From NCBI RefSeq assembly GCF_033095985.1, contig NZ_AP026802.1, forward strand, positions 1,984,001 through 2,048,000: 64,000 bases of DNA. Reading direction: 5' to 3'. The notes beneath the pieces were generated by a model. The model made no database searches, had not been told where the DNA came from, and saw only the letters and a list, made by a program, of their open reading frames with translations. Positions within the stretch are counted from its first letter, which is position 1. Every line of letters starts with the position of its first letter. The stretch comes from Xylocopilactobacillus apicola (GTDB lineage: Bacteria; Bacillota; Bacilli; Lactobacillales; Lactobacillaceae). The position numbers and the translations under genes were made by a program. Positions 37,250 to 46,999 of this stretch are shown here, in pieces.

Positions 37250-37576
37250 TTATTTATTATCGTCTTTTTTATCGTCAGTAGACTGATCTTTGACCATCAC
37301 TGGAATTTCCTTAGAATCAGCAGTTAAAGTGATGATTGCCTTACGTTTACCAGCTTTATAGCCGCTGTATCGACCATAACGGCGAAACTTTTTGCGAATA
37401 TTCATCAAGTTGACTTCTTTAACTTTGACATCAAAGATTTCTTCAATTGCGTGACGAATTTGAATCTTATTTGCGCCAGGAGCTACATAAAATGTGTATT
37501 TGTGTTGCCCCATGAGATCCATTGACTTCTCAGTAATAACTGGGGTTTTAATCACGTCATGAACACTATCACTCAT
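37250..37576 (-). CDS. rplW: Ribosomal protein L23
   Basis: 108 aa; [37 protein letters not shown]. Chaperone docking site at the tunnel exit. A short charged tail ([10 protein letters not shown]) is extra. Overlaps rplD by 4 bases. Confidence 0.97.
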   Translation of the reverse strand: MSDSVHDVIKTPVITEKSMDLMGQHKYTFYVAPGANKIQIRHAIEEIFDVKVKEVNLMNIRKKFRRYGRYSGYKAGKRKAIITLTADSKEIPVMVKDQSTDDKKDDNK

Positions 37577-38199
37577 GCAAATACCTCCTCGATGATCTCA
37601 AGAGCCTTCTTGGTTATGATCAATTTCTTACCTTGTAAAATGTTTAAAACATTAATTCCAGTTGGTGTAACAAAACGAACTTTTTGTAAGTTACGGCCTG
37701 ATAAAACTGCATTTTCGTTCTCTGATTCAACAGCGATTAATGCTGAAGTCTCGTCTGCCTTAACATTTTTCATAAATGCAATGAATTCTTTCGTTTTTGG
37801 TTGAGAGAATGATAAGTCTTCAACAACGATCAAATCATTATCAAGCACTTTTTGTGAAAGCACTGATTTAAGTGCTAAACGGCGAACCTTCTTAGGCAGC
37901 TTATATGAATAACTACGTGGATGTGGGCCAAATGCAACTCCGCCGCCTTTCCATTGTGGTGAACGAATCGAGCCTTGACGAGCACGACCTGTTCCTTTTT
38001 GACGCCAAGGTTTACGGCCCCCACCAGAAACTGCAGAACGATTCAAAACGTTTGAGTTTCCTTGACGCAAGCTTGCTCTTTGCATTACAACTGCGTCAAA
38101 AACGACATGTTCATTTGGTTCGATGCCGAAAATAGAATCACTAAGGTTTACTTTTCCATTTTCGGAACCATCTTGACGATATAAAGTAATTTCCGTCAT
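37573..38199 (-). CDS. rplD: Ribosomal protein L4
   Basis: 208 aa; [31 protein letters not shown] tunnel loop (shown here as contiguous core [18 protein letters not shown]), then [14 protein letters not shown]. Represses the S10 operon in some bacteria. Confidence 0.96.
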   Translation of the reverse strand: MTEITLYRQDGSENGKVNLSDSIFGIEPNEHVVFDAVVMQRASLRQGNSNVLNRSAVSGGGRKPWRQKGTGRARQGSIRSPQWKGGGVAFGPHPRSYSYKLPKKVRRLALKSVLSQKVLDNDLIVVEDLSFSQPKTKEFIAFMKNVKADETSALIAVESENENAVLSGRNLQKVRFVTPTGINVLNILQGKKLIITKKALEIIEEVFA

Positions 38200-38213
38200 T
38201 ATTTCTCCTTAAT

Positions 38214-38858
38214 TTACTTAGCGACCGCTTTTACGGCATTTTTTACTGTTACGAATGACTTGTTTGCTCCCGGAACGTTCCCTTTAATTAAAAGCAAGTT
38301 ACGTTCTGGATCAATTTTAGCAATCACTAAATTCTGCATTGTTACCGTATGATTACCCATGCGGCCTGGCAATTTTTTTCCAGGGAAAACGCGATTAATG
38401 ATCGCACCCATTGAACCAGGGATTCGATGATAACGAGATCCATGTGTTTCAGGACCACGTGACTGATTATCTTTCTTGATGTTTCCTTGGAAGCCATGAC
38501 CTTTGCTGACTCCTGTTACGTCAACTAACTCACCGGCTGCAAATTGTTCAACATTTATGGTTAATTCTTCAGAACCAAATTCCCCATCACCAAGCTCAAA
38601 ATTACGGATTTCTTTAACAAAACGTTTTGGTTTAGCTTGAGCCTTCTTAACGTGACCTTGTTCTGGCTTATTACTAAGAACGTCACGTTTAGCACCTGTT
38701 CCAAGCTGAACAGCATCATAACCATCATGTTCTTTAGTCTTAACTTGCAAGACCGTATTTGGAGTTACATCGATAACAGAAACTGGAATCAGTTCACCAT
38801 TTTCATCAAAGATCTGGGTCATCCCAATCTTTTGACCAAGTATTGCTTTAGTTGCCAT
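38214..38858 (-). CDS. rplC: Ribosomal protein L3
   Basis: 214 aa from the ATG at 38856-38858 with AAGGAGGTT upstream; the longer frame runs into rps[16 protein letters not shown] start, [13 protein letters not shown], and [13 protein letters not shown]. Confidence 0.97.
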   Translation of the reverse strand: MATKAILGQKIGMTQIFDENGELIPVSVIDVTPNTVLQVKTKEHDGYDAVQLGTGAKRDVLSNKPEQGHVKKAQAKPKRFVKEIRNFELGDGEFGSEELTINVEQFAAGELVDVTGVSKGHGFQGNIKKDNQSRGPETHGSRYHRIPGSMGAIINRVFPGKKLPGRMGNHTVTMQNLVIAKIDPERNLLLIKGNVPGANKSFVTVKNAVKAVAK

Positions 38859-38871
38859 GTGAACCTCCTTA

Positions 38872-39180
38872 TTATAGTTTGATTTCAATATCTACACCGC
38901 TGGGAAGATCTAACTTCATCAGGGCATCGACTGTTTTTGGTGTTGGATTTAAAATATCGATTAAACGCTTATGAGTCAGCATTTCAAACTGCTCGCGTGA
39001 ATCCTTATGCTTATGTGGCGAACGCAAAACTGTATAAAGTGAACGCTCTGTTGGCAAAGGAATCGGACCTGAAATCGTAGCACCCGTCCGTTTAGCAGTT
39101 TCAACAATCTTCTCTGCTGACTGGTCAAGGATGCCGTGCTCATAGGCCTTTAACCTAATTCTAATTTTTTCATTTGCCAT
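38872..39180 (-). CDS. rpsJ: Ribosomal protein S10
   Basis: 102 aa from the ATG at 39178-39180 ([19 protein letters not shown]) preceded by [28 protein letters not shown] is diagnostic. First gene of the S10-spc-alpha block. Start favours the shorter form because the ribosome-binding site lies inside the longer one. Confidence 0.97.
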   Translation of the reverse strand: MANEKIRIRLKAYEHGILDQSAEKIVETAKRTGATISGPIPLPTERSLYTVLRSPHKHKDSREQFEMLTHKRLIDILNPTPKTVDALMKLDLPSGVDIEIKL

Positions 39181-39347
39181 TTTTTCCTCCTCGTCAAAGT
39201 TCATTGTATTGACTAGCTCAACGAAAGCACCAACGCACTCTGCAATGGCAATGCAGCCGGGTGTGTTGCAACATCTCGCATCATAGCTTAAGAGCCCTAT
39301 CCGCTCTTTAGCGCATAGAAACCCCTTGTAACAAATAACAATTAAAT
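39181..39347 (-). promoter_or_regulatory. Untranslated leader of the ribosomal operon
   Basis: About 165 bases from the promoter to rpsJ. It can form AAGAGC / GCTCTT and CTGCA / TGCAG hairpins. An r-protein-binding leader would be expected here, but I cannot assign it to a known class by eye. Confidence 0.4.
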
Positions 39348-39376
39348 AGTATAACGCATTATCGGCGCTACAGCAA
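39348..39376 (-). promoter_or_regulatory. Promoter of the S10 operon
   Basis: Reverse strand TTGCTG (39371-39376), 17 bases, TATACT (39348-39353). The only clear sigma-A promoter for the 13-kb block. Confidence 0.75.
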
Positions 39377-39450
39377 GTCTTTTTTTAAATTTTCTGCCTT
39401 TTAACAAAATATTTTTGATTTACAATAGAAGAAAAAAGGAGTTCAAACTG

Positions 39451-39954
39451 ATGATCCAAATTGAAATTATTAAAGGTGACATCACACAAAGTCACGTTGA
39501 CGCAATTGTTAATGCTGCAAACACCACTTTAATGGGCGGGGGCGGTGTTGACGGAGCAATTCACTGTGCGGCCGGACCAGAACTAGATGCAGCTTGTGAG
39601 GCTCTTCATGGTTGCAAAACTGGGGAAGCGAAAACCACGCCTGGTTTTAATCTGCCAGCTAAATTTATCATACATACTCCTGGGCCAATCTGGCACGATG
39701 GCAAAAATAACGAAGATGAGCTGTTAAAAAACAGCTACTTCAATTCACTCAAAGAAGCTGAGGCGCATCAATGTCATACTGTTGATTTTCCCTCCATTAG
39801 TACGGGCGTTTACCACTTTCCTCTTTTGCGAGCGGCAAAAATTGCCTTGAACACAATCAGTAATTTCCCTTCATACTCTATTGAGAAAGTCCGAATTGTT
39901 GCTTTTGATCTTCAAACGAAAGCCGCTTACGATTACGCGTTAACTTTATCTTGA
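39451..39954 (+). CDS. Macro-domain protein (ADP-ribose binding, YmdB-like)
   Basis: 167 aa from the ATG at 39451, which has AAAAGGAG upstream; the first ATG of the open frame has none. Macro-domain motifs: IEIIKGDITQSHVDAIVNAANT, GGGGVDGAIH, FPSISTGVYHFPL. These proteins bind ADP-ribose or remove it from O-acetyl-ADP-ribose or proteins. It stands alone on the forward strand and its 3' end overlaps the end of aroK by 9 bases. Confidence 0.9.
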   Translation: MIQIEIIKGDITQSHVDAIVNAANTTLMGGGGVDGAIHCAAGPELDAACEALHGCKTGEAKTTPGFNLPAKFIIHTPGPIWHDGKNNEDELLKNSYFNSLKEAEAHQCHTVDFPSISTGVYHFPLLRAAKIALNTISNFPSYSIEKVRIVAFDLQTKAAYDYALTLS

Positions 39955-40623
39955 ACGCTTGCTACCTCGTTTAATAACGCTGATAAAACGTTGATTAATT
40001 AAATGACTTTCCAAATTTAATTTTTTCGCCCTTAAATGCTCAATCTCTTTTTCAAGCGCCATGATACGCGAAGAATCTTCAATTTCTTTGCGAGTTAATT
40101 CATTACGTTCTAACAATGCTACTCCTAATTTAACCTCAGCAGCAACGATATTATTGCGTTTATTAGTTGAATCAACAACGACATCAGCTATCGACCGATA
40201 CATTTGGTCGCGCCGCTCCCAAAGTTGATAAAACTCTCTGGTCGTACTTTTTTCGACTAAAGGACGACGCTGATTGCGTAAAAGACGCTTCATTATGTGT
40301 GGTAAATCACCATAAATGTAAACAATTGTCGCTTGACTCTTACGTAAAAGACTTATATTACGCTTAACTTCTACAATTCCACCCCCAGTTGAAATAATCC
40401 CCGGATGTTTTAGAGCCTGTTCGAGAATGTGAGTTTCTTGTCTTCGAAAATAAGCCTCTCCCTTGGTGGCGAAAATTTCACCGGGCGTTGCCTTCTCCAT
40501 TCGCGTAATCATTTTATCAGTATCACAAAAATTAACTTTGGTTTTCTTAGCTAAAAACGTGCCAACTGAAGTCTTCCCAACCCCCATGAAGCCAATTAAT
40601 ACAATCGGATTTTGCTTCGTCAA
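39946..40623 (-). CDS. aroK: Shikimate kinase with C-terminal extension
   Basis: 225 aa from a TTG at 40621-40623 eight bases after AGAAGG; a GTG at 40632 is also possible. Residues 1-165 are a normal shikimate kinase: P loop GFMGVGKTSVG, substrate site CDTDKMI, FRRQE, STGGG, and RNQRRPLVE. It phosphorylates shikimate in the pathway to chorismate. About 55 further residues follow (RKEIEDSSRIMALEKEIEHLRAKKLNLE), predicted coiled-coil and basic, which ordinary AroK lacks. Confidence 0.88.
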   Translation of the reverse strand: MTKQNPIVLIGFMGVGKTSVGTFLAKKTKVNFCDTDKMITRMEKATPGEIFATKGEAYFRRQETHILEQALKHPGIISTGGGIVEVKRNISLLRKSQATIVYIYGDLPHIMKRLLRNQRRPLVEKSTTREFYQLWERRDQMYRSIADVVVDSTNKRNNIVAAEVKLGVALLERNELTRKEIEDSSRIMALEKEIEHLRAKKLNLESHLINQRFISVIKRGSKRSR

Positions 40624-40672
40624 TTGGTACACCTTCTGTGTTTATAAATCATCATATCTCTTTCGTTAAATT

Positions 40673-40798
40673 TTATATAGTAATGAAGAAACTTCCCATC
40701 CAAAATAGAATGAAAAATCGAGATGATAAAACTGGTAGAACCCTTCCCCATTTCAACGGCTTTTTGCATCGATGGTTATTTTTAAATTTGATAACCAT
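40673..40798 (-). CDS. Possible small membrane peptide upstream of aroK
   Basis: 41 codons, ATG at 40796-40798 (weak ribosome-binding site GAGC). Basic N-terminus (KFKNNHRCKKPLKWGR) then a hydrophobic Phe-rich stretch (RFFILFWMGSFFITI). TACAAT lies upstream and aroK starts about 45 bases after its stop. No terminator follows, so it is not an attenuator of the kind at 5-9 kb. It may be a real small protein or chance. Confidence 0.3.
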   Translation of the reverse strand: MVIKFKNNHRCKKPLKWGRVLPVLSSRFFILFWMGSFFITI

Positions 40799-40880
40799 GA
40801 GCTCTTGCTCGTTGAACTAATTTTACTAGTTCGGTATAAAAATTGTACCAGATCTGAAAGCAAAATGTTCTTTTTATTCA

Positions 40881-40912
40881 AAAAAAAAGGCTTTCAGTCA
40901 AAAACTGAAAGT
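40881..40912 (-). terminator. Terminator after msrA
   Basis: Reverse strand CTTTCAGT, 5-base loop, ACTGAAAG, then CC and eight T. Confidence 0.85.
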
Positions 40913-40918
40913 CCACTA

Positions 40919-41437
40919 TTATTCCCAATACTTTTCTTTAAAGGCTTTTCGTCCGCCAGCCTCTTCGATTTCATGGCGCAATGGATCCTTGCGATAAAAA
41001 TCTTGATGATATTCTTCAGCTGGATAAAACGGTTGGGCTGGCTCAATTGTCGTAACAATCGGATCTTTAAATTTCCCTGACTCACTTAAAGCTTTCTTCG
41101 ATTCTTGAGCCGCCGCGCGTTGAGCAGGACTATTTACGAATATCACTGGTCGATAATTATCGCCTCGATCTTGAAATTGCCCCATTGCATCAGTCGGATC
41201 GGTCTGCTGCCAATAAATTTCAAGTAATTCTCGGTAACTAATCACTTCTGGATCAAAGGTAATCATCACCGCTTCCGTGTGCCCAGTCGTGTGACTAGCA
41301 ACTTGTTCATACGTCGGATTTTCTACGTGCCCACCGGTATAGCCAGACACAACTTTCTTGATGCCAGGACGAGTATCAAATGGTTCAACCATGCACCAAA
41401 AACATCCACCGGCAAAAATTGCTGTTTCTTCACTCAT
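40919..41437 (-). CDS. msrA: Peptide methionine-(S)-sulfoxide reductase
   Basis: 172 aa. Catalytic motif [15 protein letters not shown], then [15 protein letters not shown] and the [13 protein letters not shown] segment. Repairs the S epimer of oxidised Met. Overlaps msrB by one base, so both are made together. Confidence 0.95.
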   Translation of the reverse strand: MSEETAIFAGGCFWCMVEPFDTRPGIKKVVSGYTGGHVENPTYEQVASHTTGHTEAVMITFDPEVISYRELLEIYWQQTDPTDAMGQFQDRGDNYRPVIFVNSPAQRAAAQESKKALSESGKFKDPIVTTIEPAQPFYPAEEYHQDFYRKDPLRHEIEEAGGRKAFKEKYWE

Positions 41438-41898
41438 TAATCATCCTCAACTTGTAAAACACCTGGAAATAATTTAGCATACTCACCATATCCGGCTGCT
41501 TTTAATTTTGCTGCTGGAACAAAACGCAAAGCTGCTGAGTTAATGCAGTAGCGAAGGCCTCCGCGCTCTTGAGGCCCATCTTCAAAAACATGACCTAAAT
41601 GTGAATCAGCTTCAGCACTTCTAACTTCTGTGCGTTCTTGCATGAAAGAACGGTCTGGTAGTTCTTTAAGCATCGCATCCTTGATTGGTTGAGTAAACGC
41701 TGGCCAACCACATCCGGCATCATATTTATCTTGTGAAGAAAACAAGGGCTCTTTACTTACTACATCAACATAAATCCCGGGTTCGTAAAAATCGTCGTAT
41801 TGACCAGAAAAAGGACGTTCTGTTGCTGCGTGCTGAGTAACTTCAAATTCTTCTGGTGTTAATTTTTTTAAATTCTCTGCTTTAGTTTTTTCGTCCAT
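41437..41898 (-). CDS. msrB: Peptide methionine-(R)-sulfoxide reductase
   Basis: 153 aa. [11 protein letters not shown] and the catalytic [11 protein letters not shown]. The usual zinc Cys pairs of MsrB are absent (the N-terminal part has no CxxC), typical of the zinc-free Gram-positive form. Pairs with MsrA. Confidence 0.95.
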   Translation of the reverse strand: MDEKTKAENLKKLTPEEFEVTQHAATERPFSGQYDDFYEPGIYVDVVSKEPLFSSQDKYDAGCGWPAFTQPIKDAMLKELPDRSFMQERTEVRSAEADSHLGHVFEDGPQERGGLRYCINSAALRFVPAAKLKAAGYGEYAKLFPGVLQVEDD

Positions 41899-41910
41899 GA
41901 ATACCGCCTC

Positions 41911-44484
41911 CTAATGGCCGTTCTTAATTAAATCTTGGTATTTAAGGAATAGTTTGCTGGTATGAGGTAAAGGTGTGTAGTAAACTAACTGATTCTCTGG
42001 ATTTGTAATCCCGTTGTAAACGCCAGGGAAGTTTTGCTTAGAAATATCAGCTTGGTATACATTCCCGTCATCAGCTAATAAATAGGCTGTAAACGGTTTT
42101 GCAAAATCTATATCATCTTGATTAACATCGGCTGCAAGACCCGTTATACCTGACTTCGAATAATAAGTAATCAACGGATTTTCAAGTAAATGGATCGGAT
42201 ACTCTGGATTGCTACCAATTTTACCAAACGAACTCTGATAAAAAGATTCATCTGTTAAATTCAAAGGAGCAAAGACCATCAACCCCATCTTATTATCTGA
42301 TGCTTGGGTTGCAAACCAATTATTGAATTCTTCCACAACTTTAGTCTTATTTTCAGGACTAAGGTTTGTTGCTGGCGTCGCCGCAAGCATATTATTAGGC
42401 CGATCATTCTTGTTAATTAACTCCGGAGCATCAGTTAAATATGGAATGTCTGTCAATCCTAAATTTTCCCGTTGATTCTTAAATGAAGTCGGACTGTTTG
42501 CAAATTTTGCCAGCAGCTTCGTAGCGTTTTTCTTAGTATAAGAATATTTTGAACGATCTACTTTTTTAAAATTAGGCAAGTCATAAAAGCGCAACAAATC
42601 ACGTTGAATCACTCGATCAGATAAACTTAATTGGGTAGTTACCGCATTTGTTAAATTAGATAACTCCTCTTTTTCAGTATCGGTCTCCTCGTCACTGCCA
42701 ATATGTTCGCCAGTCTTTGTCAAATAATACTTACCCTTGGCCTTGGTGTATTTAGGCGTCACAAAGTTCCCATTACGCTGAGCCACGATCTGATTGCTCT
42801 TTCCTGACAAAAGATCCTGACCAAACTGTAAAGTCTTCGTATTATCGATCCCCATTAAACCCAATAATGTCGGCAAAAAGTCAATTTCCCCGCCGTAAGT
42901 ATGGTCAATTTTTCCAGGCAGTCCTTCGGAGTAAATGATTAGAGGCACCCGTTGAAACTGAACATCATCAAATTCACCAAAACTCTTACGTCCCAGTAAC
43001 TTGCGAATCGCGGGTTTATGGTTATCAGAAATTCCATAGTGATCGCCATAAAAAGCAATCAACGTATTCTTGCTCATTCCGCTTTGATGAAACCAATTCA
43101 TAAATTCACCAACTGCTTCATCGAGATAACGAGCTGTTTGAATATAGCCATCAACAGTTGGATCGCCAGTATCACTGCGGCCAATCGTTAGATCTTTTTT
43201 GTCAAAATCAAATGCATAGTGATTAGAAACGGTGATCAGTTTTGCATAGAAAGGCTGCGGCAACTCCTCTAAATATGGAATTGAGTCTTTAAGAAAAATT
43301 TTGTCTTTCAAGCCGTAGCCATGATAGTAATCTTTATTCTGGGGATAGAAGCTTTTACTAACAAACATATCGTAACCCCAAGACTTATAAGTCGAATCCC
43401 GATTCCAAAAACTGGAATTACCTCCGTGAAGTGAAGCCGTCGTATAATTGTGCTGCGATAAAATCGCTGGGGCAGCGTTAAAAGTATTTTCGCCCCCGTA
43501 AAGCTGCATCGCCGAACCGCTTGGCAAACCAAAAAGGGAATTTTCCAGCATCATTTCAGCATCACTTGTCTTACCTTCACCTACTTGATTAAAGAAATTA
43601 TCAAAGCTAATTGAGTTCGGATTATGATACAGTGCATTTAAATTGGGTGTGACTACTTTTCCCTTATACTTAAAATCAATTAAAAACTGCTGAAAACTTT
43701 CCAAGTGAAAAATGATGACGTTCTTGCCCTTTGCCTTGCCAAAATATTCGGGATTGGCTGGCACGCGGTGCTGATCAAGATATTGGGTAACACTTGTTAA
43801 ATCACTGACATTGGCTTTAGAACGAACTGCATTAGTTTCATGAGCCCGAAAAGCGTTGTAACCTGTAAAGAAATTAAGACCCAAATACTTAACAATATAA
43901 TTATTATCAAAGGTCCTCGTCAAAAGACCTGAACGATCTGTGTAAGCCATGGACAAATTAGCACAAAAAAATGCTGTAGCTACCACGAGACATGTAAACG
44001 GCTGGCGTTTGCCAATGGATTTAGGATTCATCTTGATAACCTTAGTAAGTAACAAGAGTAGTAAAACTACAAAATCCGTATAAACCAAAAGATCACTAAC
44101 TTTGAAAATACCCGAAATACTTCCACCTAACCCGCTAGCAGTCTGGGAACTCTTGCTGATAATTTCAATAGTTAAAAAATCAGAAAATTCCCGATAGTAA
44201 AGAATGTTGGCAAATAACAAGGTGGTTAACAAAAAATCAATGATCAAAATGACAATATAAGATTTGCGCCCTTTGAAAAACAACCCAATACCTAGTAAAA
44301 ACAAAGCTGCGGCGATTGGGTTGATCAGCATAATTATTTGTTGAAAAGAATTCTGAACACCTAAACTAAATTTAGTAAGGTAGGTCAGATCAGTTTTGAT
44401 AACGTATAAGATTACTGCTAGAAAATAAAAACCAAGTCTCTTATTCAAAAAAAAGGTCTTTATATTTGATAATATTTGATTCAA
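41911..44484 (-). CDS. ltaS: Lipoteichoic acid synthase-like protein with C-terminal extension
   Basis: 857 aa. Five membrane helices (residues about 15-195), then an extracellular sulfatase-fold domain: NVIIFHLESFQQF (metal Glu), GEGKTSDAEMML (catalytic Thr), LHGGNSSFWNRD, and IAFYGDHYGISD (metal Asp-His). It polymerises glycerol phosphate from phosphatidylglycerol. LtaS proteins are commonly about 650-720 residues. Here roughly 180 residues after the catalytic domain (from about 680, SPTSFKNQRENLGL onward) are extra, acidic and Asn-rich. The glycolipid-forming glycosyltransferase lies nearby. Confidence 0.9.
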   Translation of the reverse strand: MNQILSNIKTFFLNKRLGFYFLAVILYVIKTDLTYLTKFSLGVQNSFQQIIMLINPIAAALFLLGIGLFFKGRKSYIVILIIDFLLTTLLFANILYYREFSDFLTIEIISKSSQTASGLGGSISGIFKVSDLLVYTDFVVLLLLLLTKVIKMNPKSIGKRQPFTCLVVATAFFCANLSMAYTDRSGLLTRTFDNNYIVKYLGLNFFTGYNAFRAHETNAVRSKANVSDLTSVTQYLDQHRVPANPEYFGKAKGKNVIIFHLESFQQFLIDFKYKGKVVTPNLNALYHNPNSISFDNFFNQVGEGKTSDAEMMLENSLFGLPSGSAMQLYGGENTFNAAPAILSQHNYTTASLHGGNSSFWNRDSTYKSWGYDMFVSKSFYPQNKDYYHGYGLKDKIFLKDSIPYLEELPQPFYAKLITVSNHYAFDFDKKDLTIGRSDTGDPTVDGYIQTARYLDEAVGEFMNWFHQSGMSKNTLIAFYGDHYGISDNHKPAIRKLLGRKSFGEFDDVQFQRVPLIIYSEGLPGKIDHTYGGEIDFLPTLLGLMGIDNTKTLQFGQDLLSGKSNQIVAQRNGNFVTPKYTKAKGKYYLTKTGEHIGSDEETDTEKEELSNLTNAVTTQLSLSDRVIQRDLLRFYDLPNFKKVDRSKYSYTKKNATKLLAKFANSPTSFKNQRENLGLTDIPYLTDAPELINKNDRPNNMLAATPATNLSPENKTKVVEEFNNWFATQASDNKMGLMVFAPLNLTDESFYQSSFGKIGSNPEYPIHLLENPLITYYSKSGITGLAADVNQDDIDFAKPFTAYLLADDGNVYQADISKQNFPGVYNGITNPENQLVYYTPLPHTSKLFLKYQDLIKNGH

Positions 44485-44503
44485 ATCATGACTCCAAAAA
44501 GAG

Positions 44504-44731
44504 CTAGGCTCCTAAAATGTCGTAGATCTCAATAGCAACAAGATCGATGTTATCAAACTTATATGATTCTCCAGCTTGAATTTCATCAACCTGAAAAACT
44601 TTATTATCTTCATCGTAGGTAACTTTTGCTAGGTCTTCGCCATCTTTTTCAAAATGTCTGGTTTTGATCGTCCCACTACCATCTTGCATTGCAATAAGAC
44701 GTTTAATAATTCCTTCAAGTTCTGATTTCAC
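44504..44731 (-). CDS. YkuJ-like (DUF1797) small protein
   Basis: 75 aa: KSELEGIIKRLIAMQDGSG, TRHFEKDGEDLAKVTYDED, and FDNIDLVAIEIYDIL. This is the pattern of the YkuJ family, small soluble proteins of unknown function common in Lactobacillales. Between the GT4 gene and ltaS. Confidence 0.8.
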   Translation of the reverse strand: MKSELEGIIKRLIAMQDGSGTIKTRHFEKDGEDLAKVTYDEDNKVFQVDEIQAGESYKFDNIDLVAIEIYDILGA

Positions 44732-44837
44732 AAGATCTACTCCTATATCTCCATTTTTATTACTCTGAGTTTACTATACTGATAATAAAACTTCCACGTC
44801 CTTAGCAAAACTTCACAAAAAATTCAATTTCCTAGTT

Positions 44838-46733
44838 TTACAGATCGCTTTGATTTTCATTTAACTTACGATTGCCGACGTGTCTAATAAAGTGAGTTTC
44901 ATCAGTGTCCGTTAACAAGTCCAAAATTGCACTTAAGTCAACATCTGGCAGATGAGACTCCTCAAGAGCACAAATAACTCCTTGCTGTATTTGTTTGCGC
45001 AAAATCTCCAGCGACTTATTGCCAACTTGCGCTGCTCCAAGGGCTCCCAGATAAAATGCTTCATCAGTGAAGACCTCAAAAGCAGGGGAAATTTCTTCAT
45101 ATTTATCCTGATCTCCACCAATTAAAAGGGTCACTGACTCAAAATCATTAACTATCATCACCCCATCAAAAACGTGACCCTCAATTTCAGTTTCTACTGC
45201 ACGCAAAGTTGACAAGTCAAAATCACTCATCGTCTGCAAATTGACCAAAATCTGATTTTTTTTAATTTTCCTAGCAAGGTCCAAAAATTTCTCTTGACTC
45301 GCCAGCTCAACAAAAATCAAATTAGAATTATCTAACAGCTGACTTTCGTCTGAGACAACAGTGATTTTCTTCGTATCAGGGACGTTATCTTCGCTTGGCG
45401 TTGCAAAAACTGGATAATTTTGCTTACAAAAATTCGTCAAAATCAAACTTCGAAACTTGCCCTCACCATAAAAGCCAACCGCAAAATTCGAAAGATCTTC
45501 GTCATTTCTCGGACGAGTCAATTTCAAATAGCTACTGATCCGCCGCATCAAACTTGCTTCTTGCTCATCAAGTTCTTCTTGTTTTTCCTCTTCAAAATGA
45601 TCTATAAGATCAAGATAGAATTCCAAAACCTCTGAGCCAAAATGGCTGGCGGAAATTCTATCCAACACGGGGTTTAAAATCGATTCGCTGATTGAAATTT
45701 CTTGACTCAAATATTTCGTCATTAAATCGACCAGTTCTTCTTCGGTCGAAAATACTGCTCCCAAACTTTCATCATTTAAAAGCAGCCGATCATAATCATT
45801 ATCCCAGGCCAAGACTTGCGTATGGGCGGCCAGCGACTCAATAAAAGTTAAGCCTTGAGCTTCCGTATTGCTGGCGGAAACGAAAACATCAGCCTGCTGA
45901 TAGTAAGCCACAACTTTACTATGCAAAACATATCCTGTAAAGACTACTCTATTTTCAATGCCCAGCGCTGCTGTCTGATCTCTTAGATCATCAATTGCTG
46001 GACCATCTCCAACGATAAAAAGGTAGACGTTATCAGTTTTTTTGACAATTTCGGCAAAACTTCTCAGCAAAAATCCAATATTTTTCTCGTAGGCAACCCG
46101 ACTAACCGAGAGGACAACTTTAGCATCAGCTGGAATCTGATAATCTGATCGAAGATTAATGTCGTCAACTGGTTTTTGGTATTGACTGAGGTCCACTCCT
46201 GTGGGAATAATTCGCATCGGAATCTTAATCCCATAGCGAATCATCGTATCCATAACTCGCTGACTCGGACAAATTAACCCTGTCATATGATATAAAAACG
46301 CTCTGGAAATTTGCTTAACCCCTGAAGGATGTAGCAAATGCCCATTCATAATGTAGTGCAAATAATCTTCATACATCGTATGATAAGTGTGAAGTGCCGG
46401 TATTTTTAAAGCATGAGCGACATATTTACCAATGTAGCCCATCGAAAATTCCGTTTGCGTATGAACGATATCTAAATTTAAACTCCGGGCAATGGAAACT
46501 GCTTTAAAAAGCCCACGAATCGCCACTCGACGTTCGGTAAATGACGGAAATGGAACACTGCCGAAGCGATAAACATCTGGTTCATAATCATTTTTATCGA
46601 CATTAGGATCAGTCGTCGTGAAGATATAAACCGAATGACCCTTTTTCTCCAAATCATCTTTTAAAGTTTTAATTGAAGTTGCTACCCCACTAATCTGGGG
46701 GAAATACGTGTCTGTAAAGATCCCAATATTCAC
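44838..46733 (-). CDS. GT4 glycosyltransferase (glycolipid-type) with extra C-terminal domain
   Basis: 631 aa. Residues 1-385 form a GT-B glycosyltransferase like 1,2-diacylglycerol 3-glucosyltransferases: MNIGIFTDTYFPQISGVATS, HTQTEFSMGYIGK, LSVSRVAYEKNIGFLLRSF and the donor site ASNTEAQGLTFIESLA. This family makes the glucosyl-diacylglycerol anchor of lipoteichoic acid, which fits ltaS being next but one. After a charged linker (DHFEEEKQEELDEQEASLM) come about 240 residues resembling a Rossmann-type dehydrogenase domain (NFAVGFYGEGKFRSLILT) without an obvious catalytic set. The role of the extension is unknown. Confidence 0.85.
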   Translation of the reverse strand: MNIGIFTDTYFPQISGVATSIKTLKDDLEKKGHSVYIFTTTDPNVDKNDYEPDVYRFGSVPFPSFTERRVAIRGLFKAVSIARSLNLDIVHTQTEFSMGYIGKYVAHALKIPALHTYHTMYEDYLHYIMNGHLLHPSGVKQISRAFLYHMTGLICPSQRVMDTMIRYGIKIPMRIIPTGVDLSQYQKPVDDINLRSDYQIPADAKVVLSVSRVAYEKNIGFLLRSFAEIVKKTDNVYLFIVGDGPAIDDLRDQTAALGIENRVVFTGYVLHSKVVAYYQQADVFVSASNTEAQGLTFIESLAAHTQVLAWDNDYDRLLLNDESLGAVFSTEEELVDLMTKYLSQEISISESILNPVLDRISASHFGSEVLEFYLDLIDHFEEEKQEELDEQEASLMRRISSYLKLTRPRNDEDLSNFAVGFYGEGKFRSLILTNFCKQNYPVFATPSEDNVPDTKKITVVSDESQLLDNSNLIFVELASQEKFLDLARKIKKNQILVNLQTMSDFDLSTLRAVETEIEGHVFDGVMIVNDFESVTLLIGGDQDKYEEISPAFEVFTDEAFYLGALGAAQVGNKSLEILRKQIQQGVICALEESHLPDVDLSAILDLLTDTDETHFIRHVGNRKLNENQSDL

Positions 46734-46802
46734 TGTTTTTTTCCTTATGCATTTATTAGTAACTTTAATTTACCACAGATTGGCTCATAACTCTAAGACC
46801 AG

Positions 46803-46831
46803 TTGACAAACGCGGTTTTTTTTTATATTAT
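46803..46831 (+). promoter_or_regulatory. Promoter of tRNA-Leu
   Basis: TTGACA (46803-46808), 17 bases, TATTAT (46826-46831), 17 bases before the tRNA. Confidence 0.85.
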
Positions 46832-46847
46832 ATCAAAGTTGGAATTT

Positions 46848-46931
46848 GCCGGTGTGGCGGAATTGGTAGACGCGCTGGACTCAAAATCCAGTGTCAGCGA
46901 TGACGTCTCGGTTCGAGCCCGAGCACCGGTA
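46848..46931 (+). tRNA. tRNA-Leu(CAA)
   Basis: 84 bases. Acceptor stem GCCGGTG / CACCGGT, long variable arm, anticodon loop CTCAAAA giving CAA (reads UUG). No encoded CCA. The terminal pair G1-U72 is a wobble. Confidence 0.95.
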
Positions 46932-46936
46932 TCCAC

Positions 46937-46964
46937 AAAAAGCAGGTTAATCCTGCTTTTTTTG
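46937..46964 (+). terminator. Terminator of tRNA-Leu
   Basis: AAAAAGCAGG, TTAAT, CCTGCTTTTTTT. Confidence 0.88.
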
Positions 46965-46967
46965 TAC

Positions 46968-46999
46968 AAAAAAATCACCTAGTAGGGGATACCAGGTGA
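46968..46999 (-). terminator. Reverse-strand terminator with no annotated gene
   Basis: Reverse strand TCACCTGGTA, 5-base loop, TACTAGGTGA then seven T. The stem is 10 bp with one G-T. The gene or RNA it ends is not clear: between here and perR the reverse strand holds only a 15-codon frame. It may end a small RNA read from about 47150. Confidence 0.7.

Noticed and set aside
40673-40798. Phe-rich small ORF upstream of aroK as a fourth attenuator
   Set aside because: No terminator or alternative hairpin lies between it and aroK, so the attenuator idea fails; kept only as a possible small ORF.
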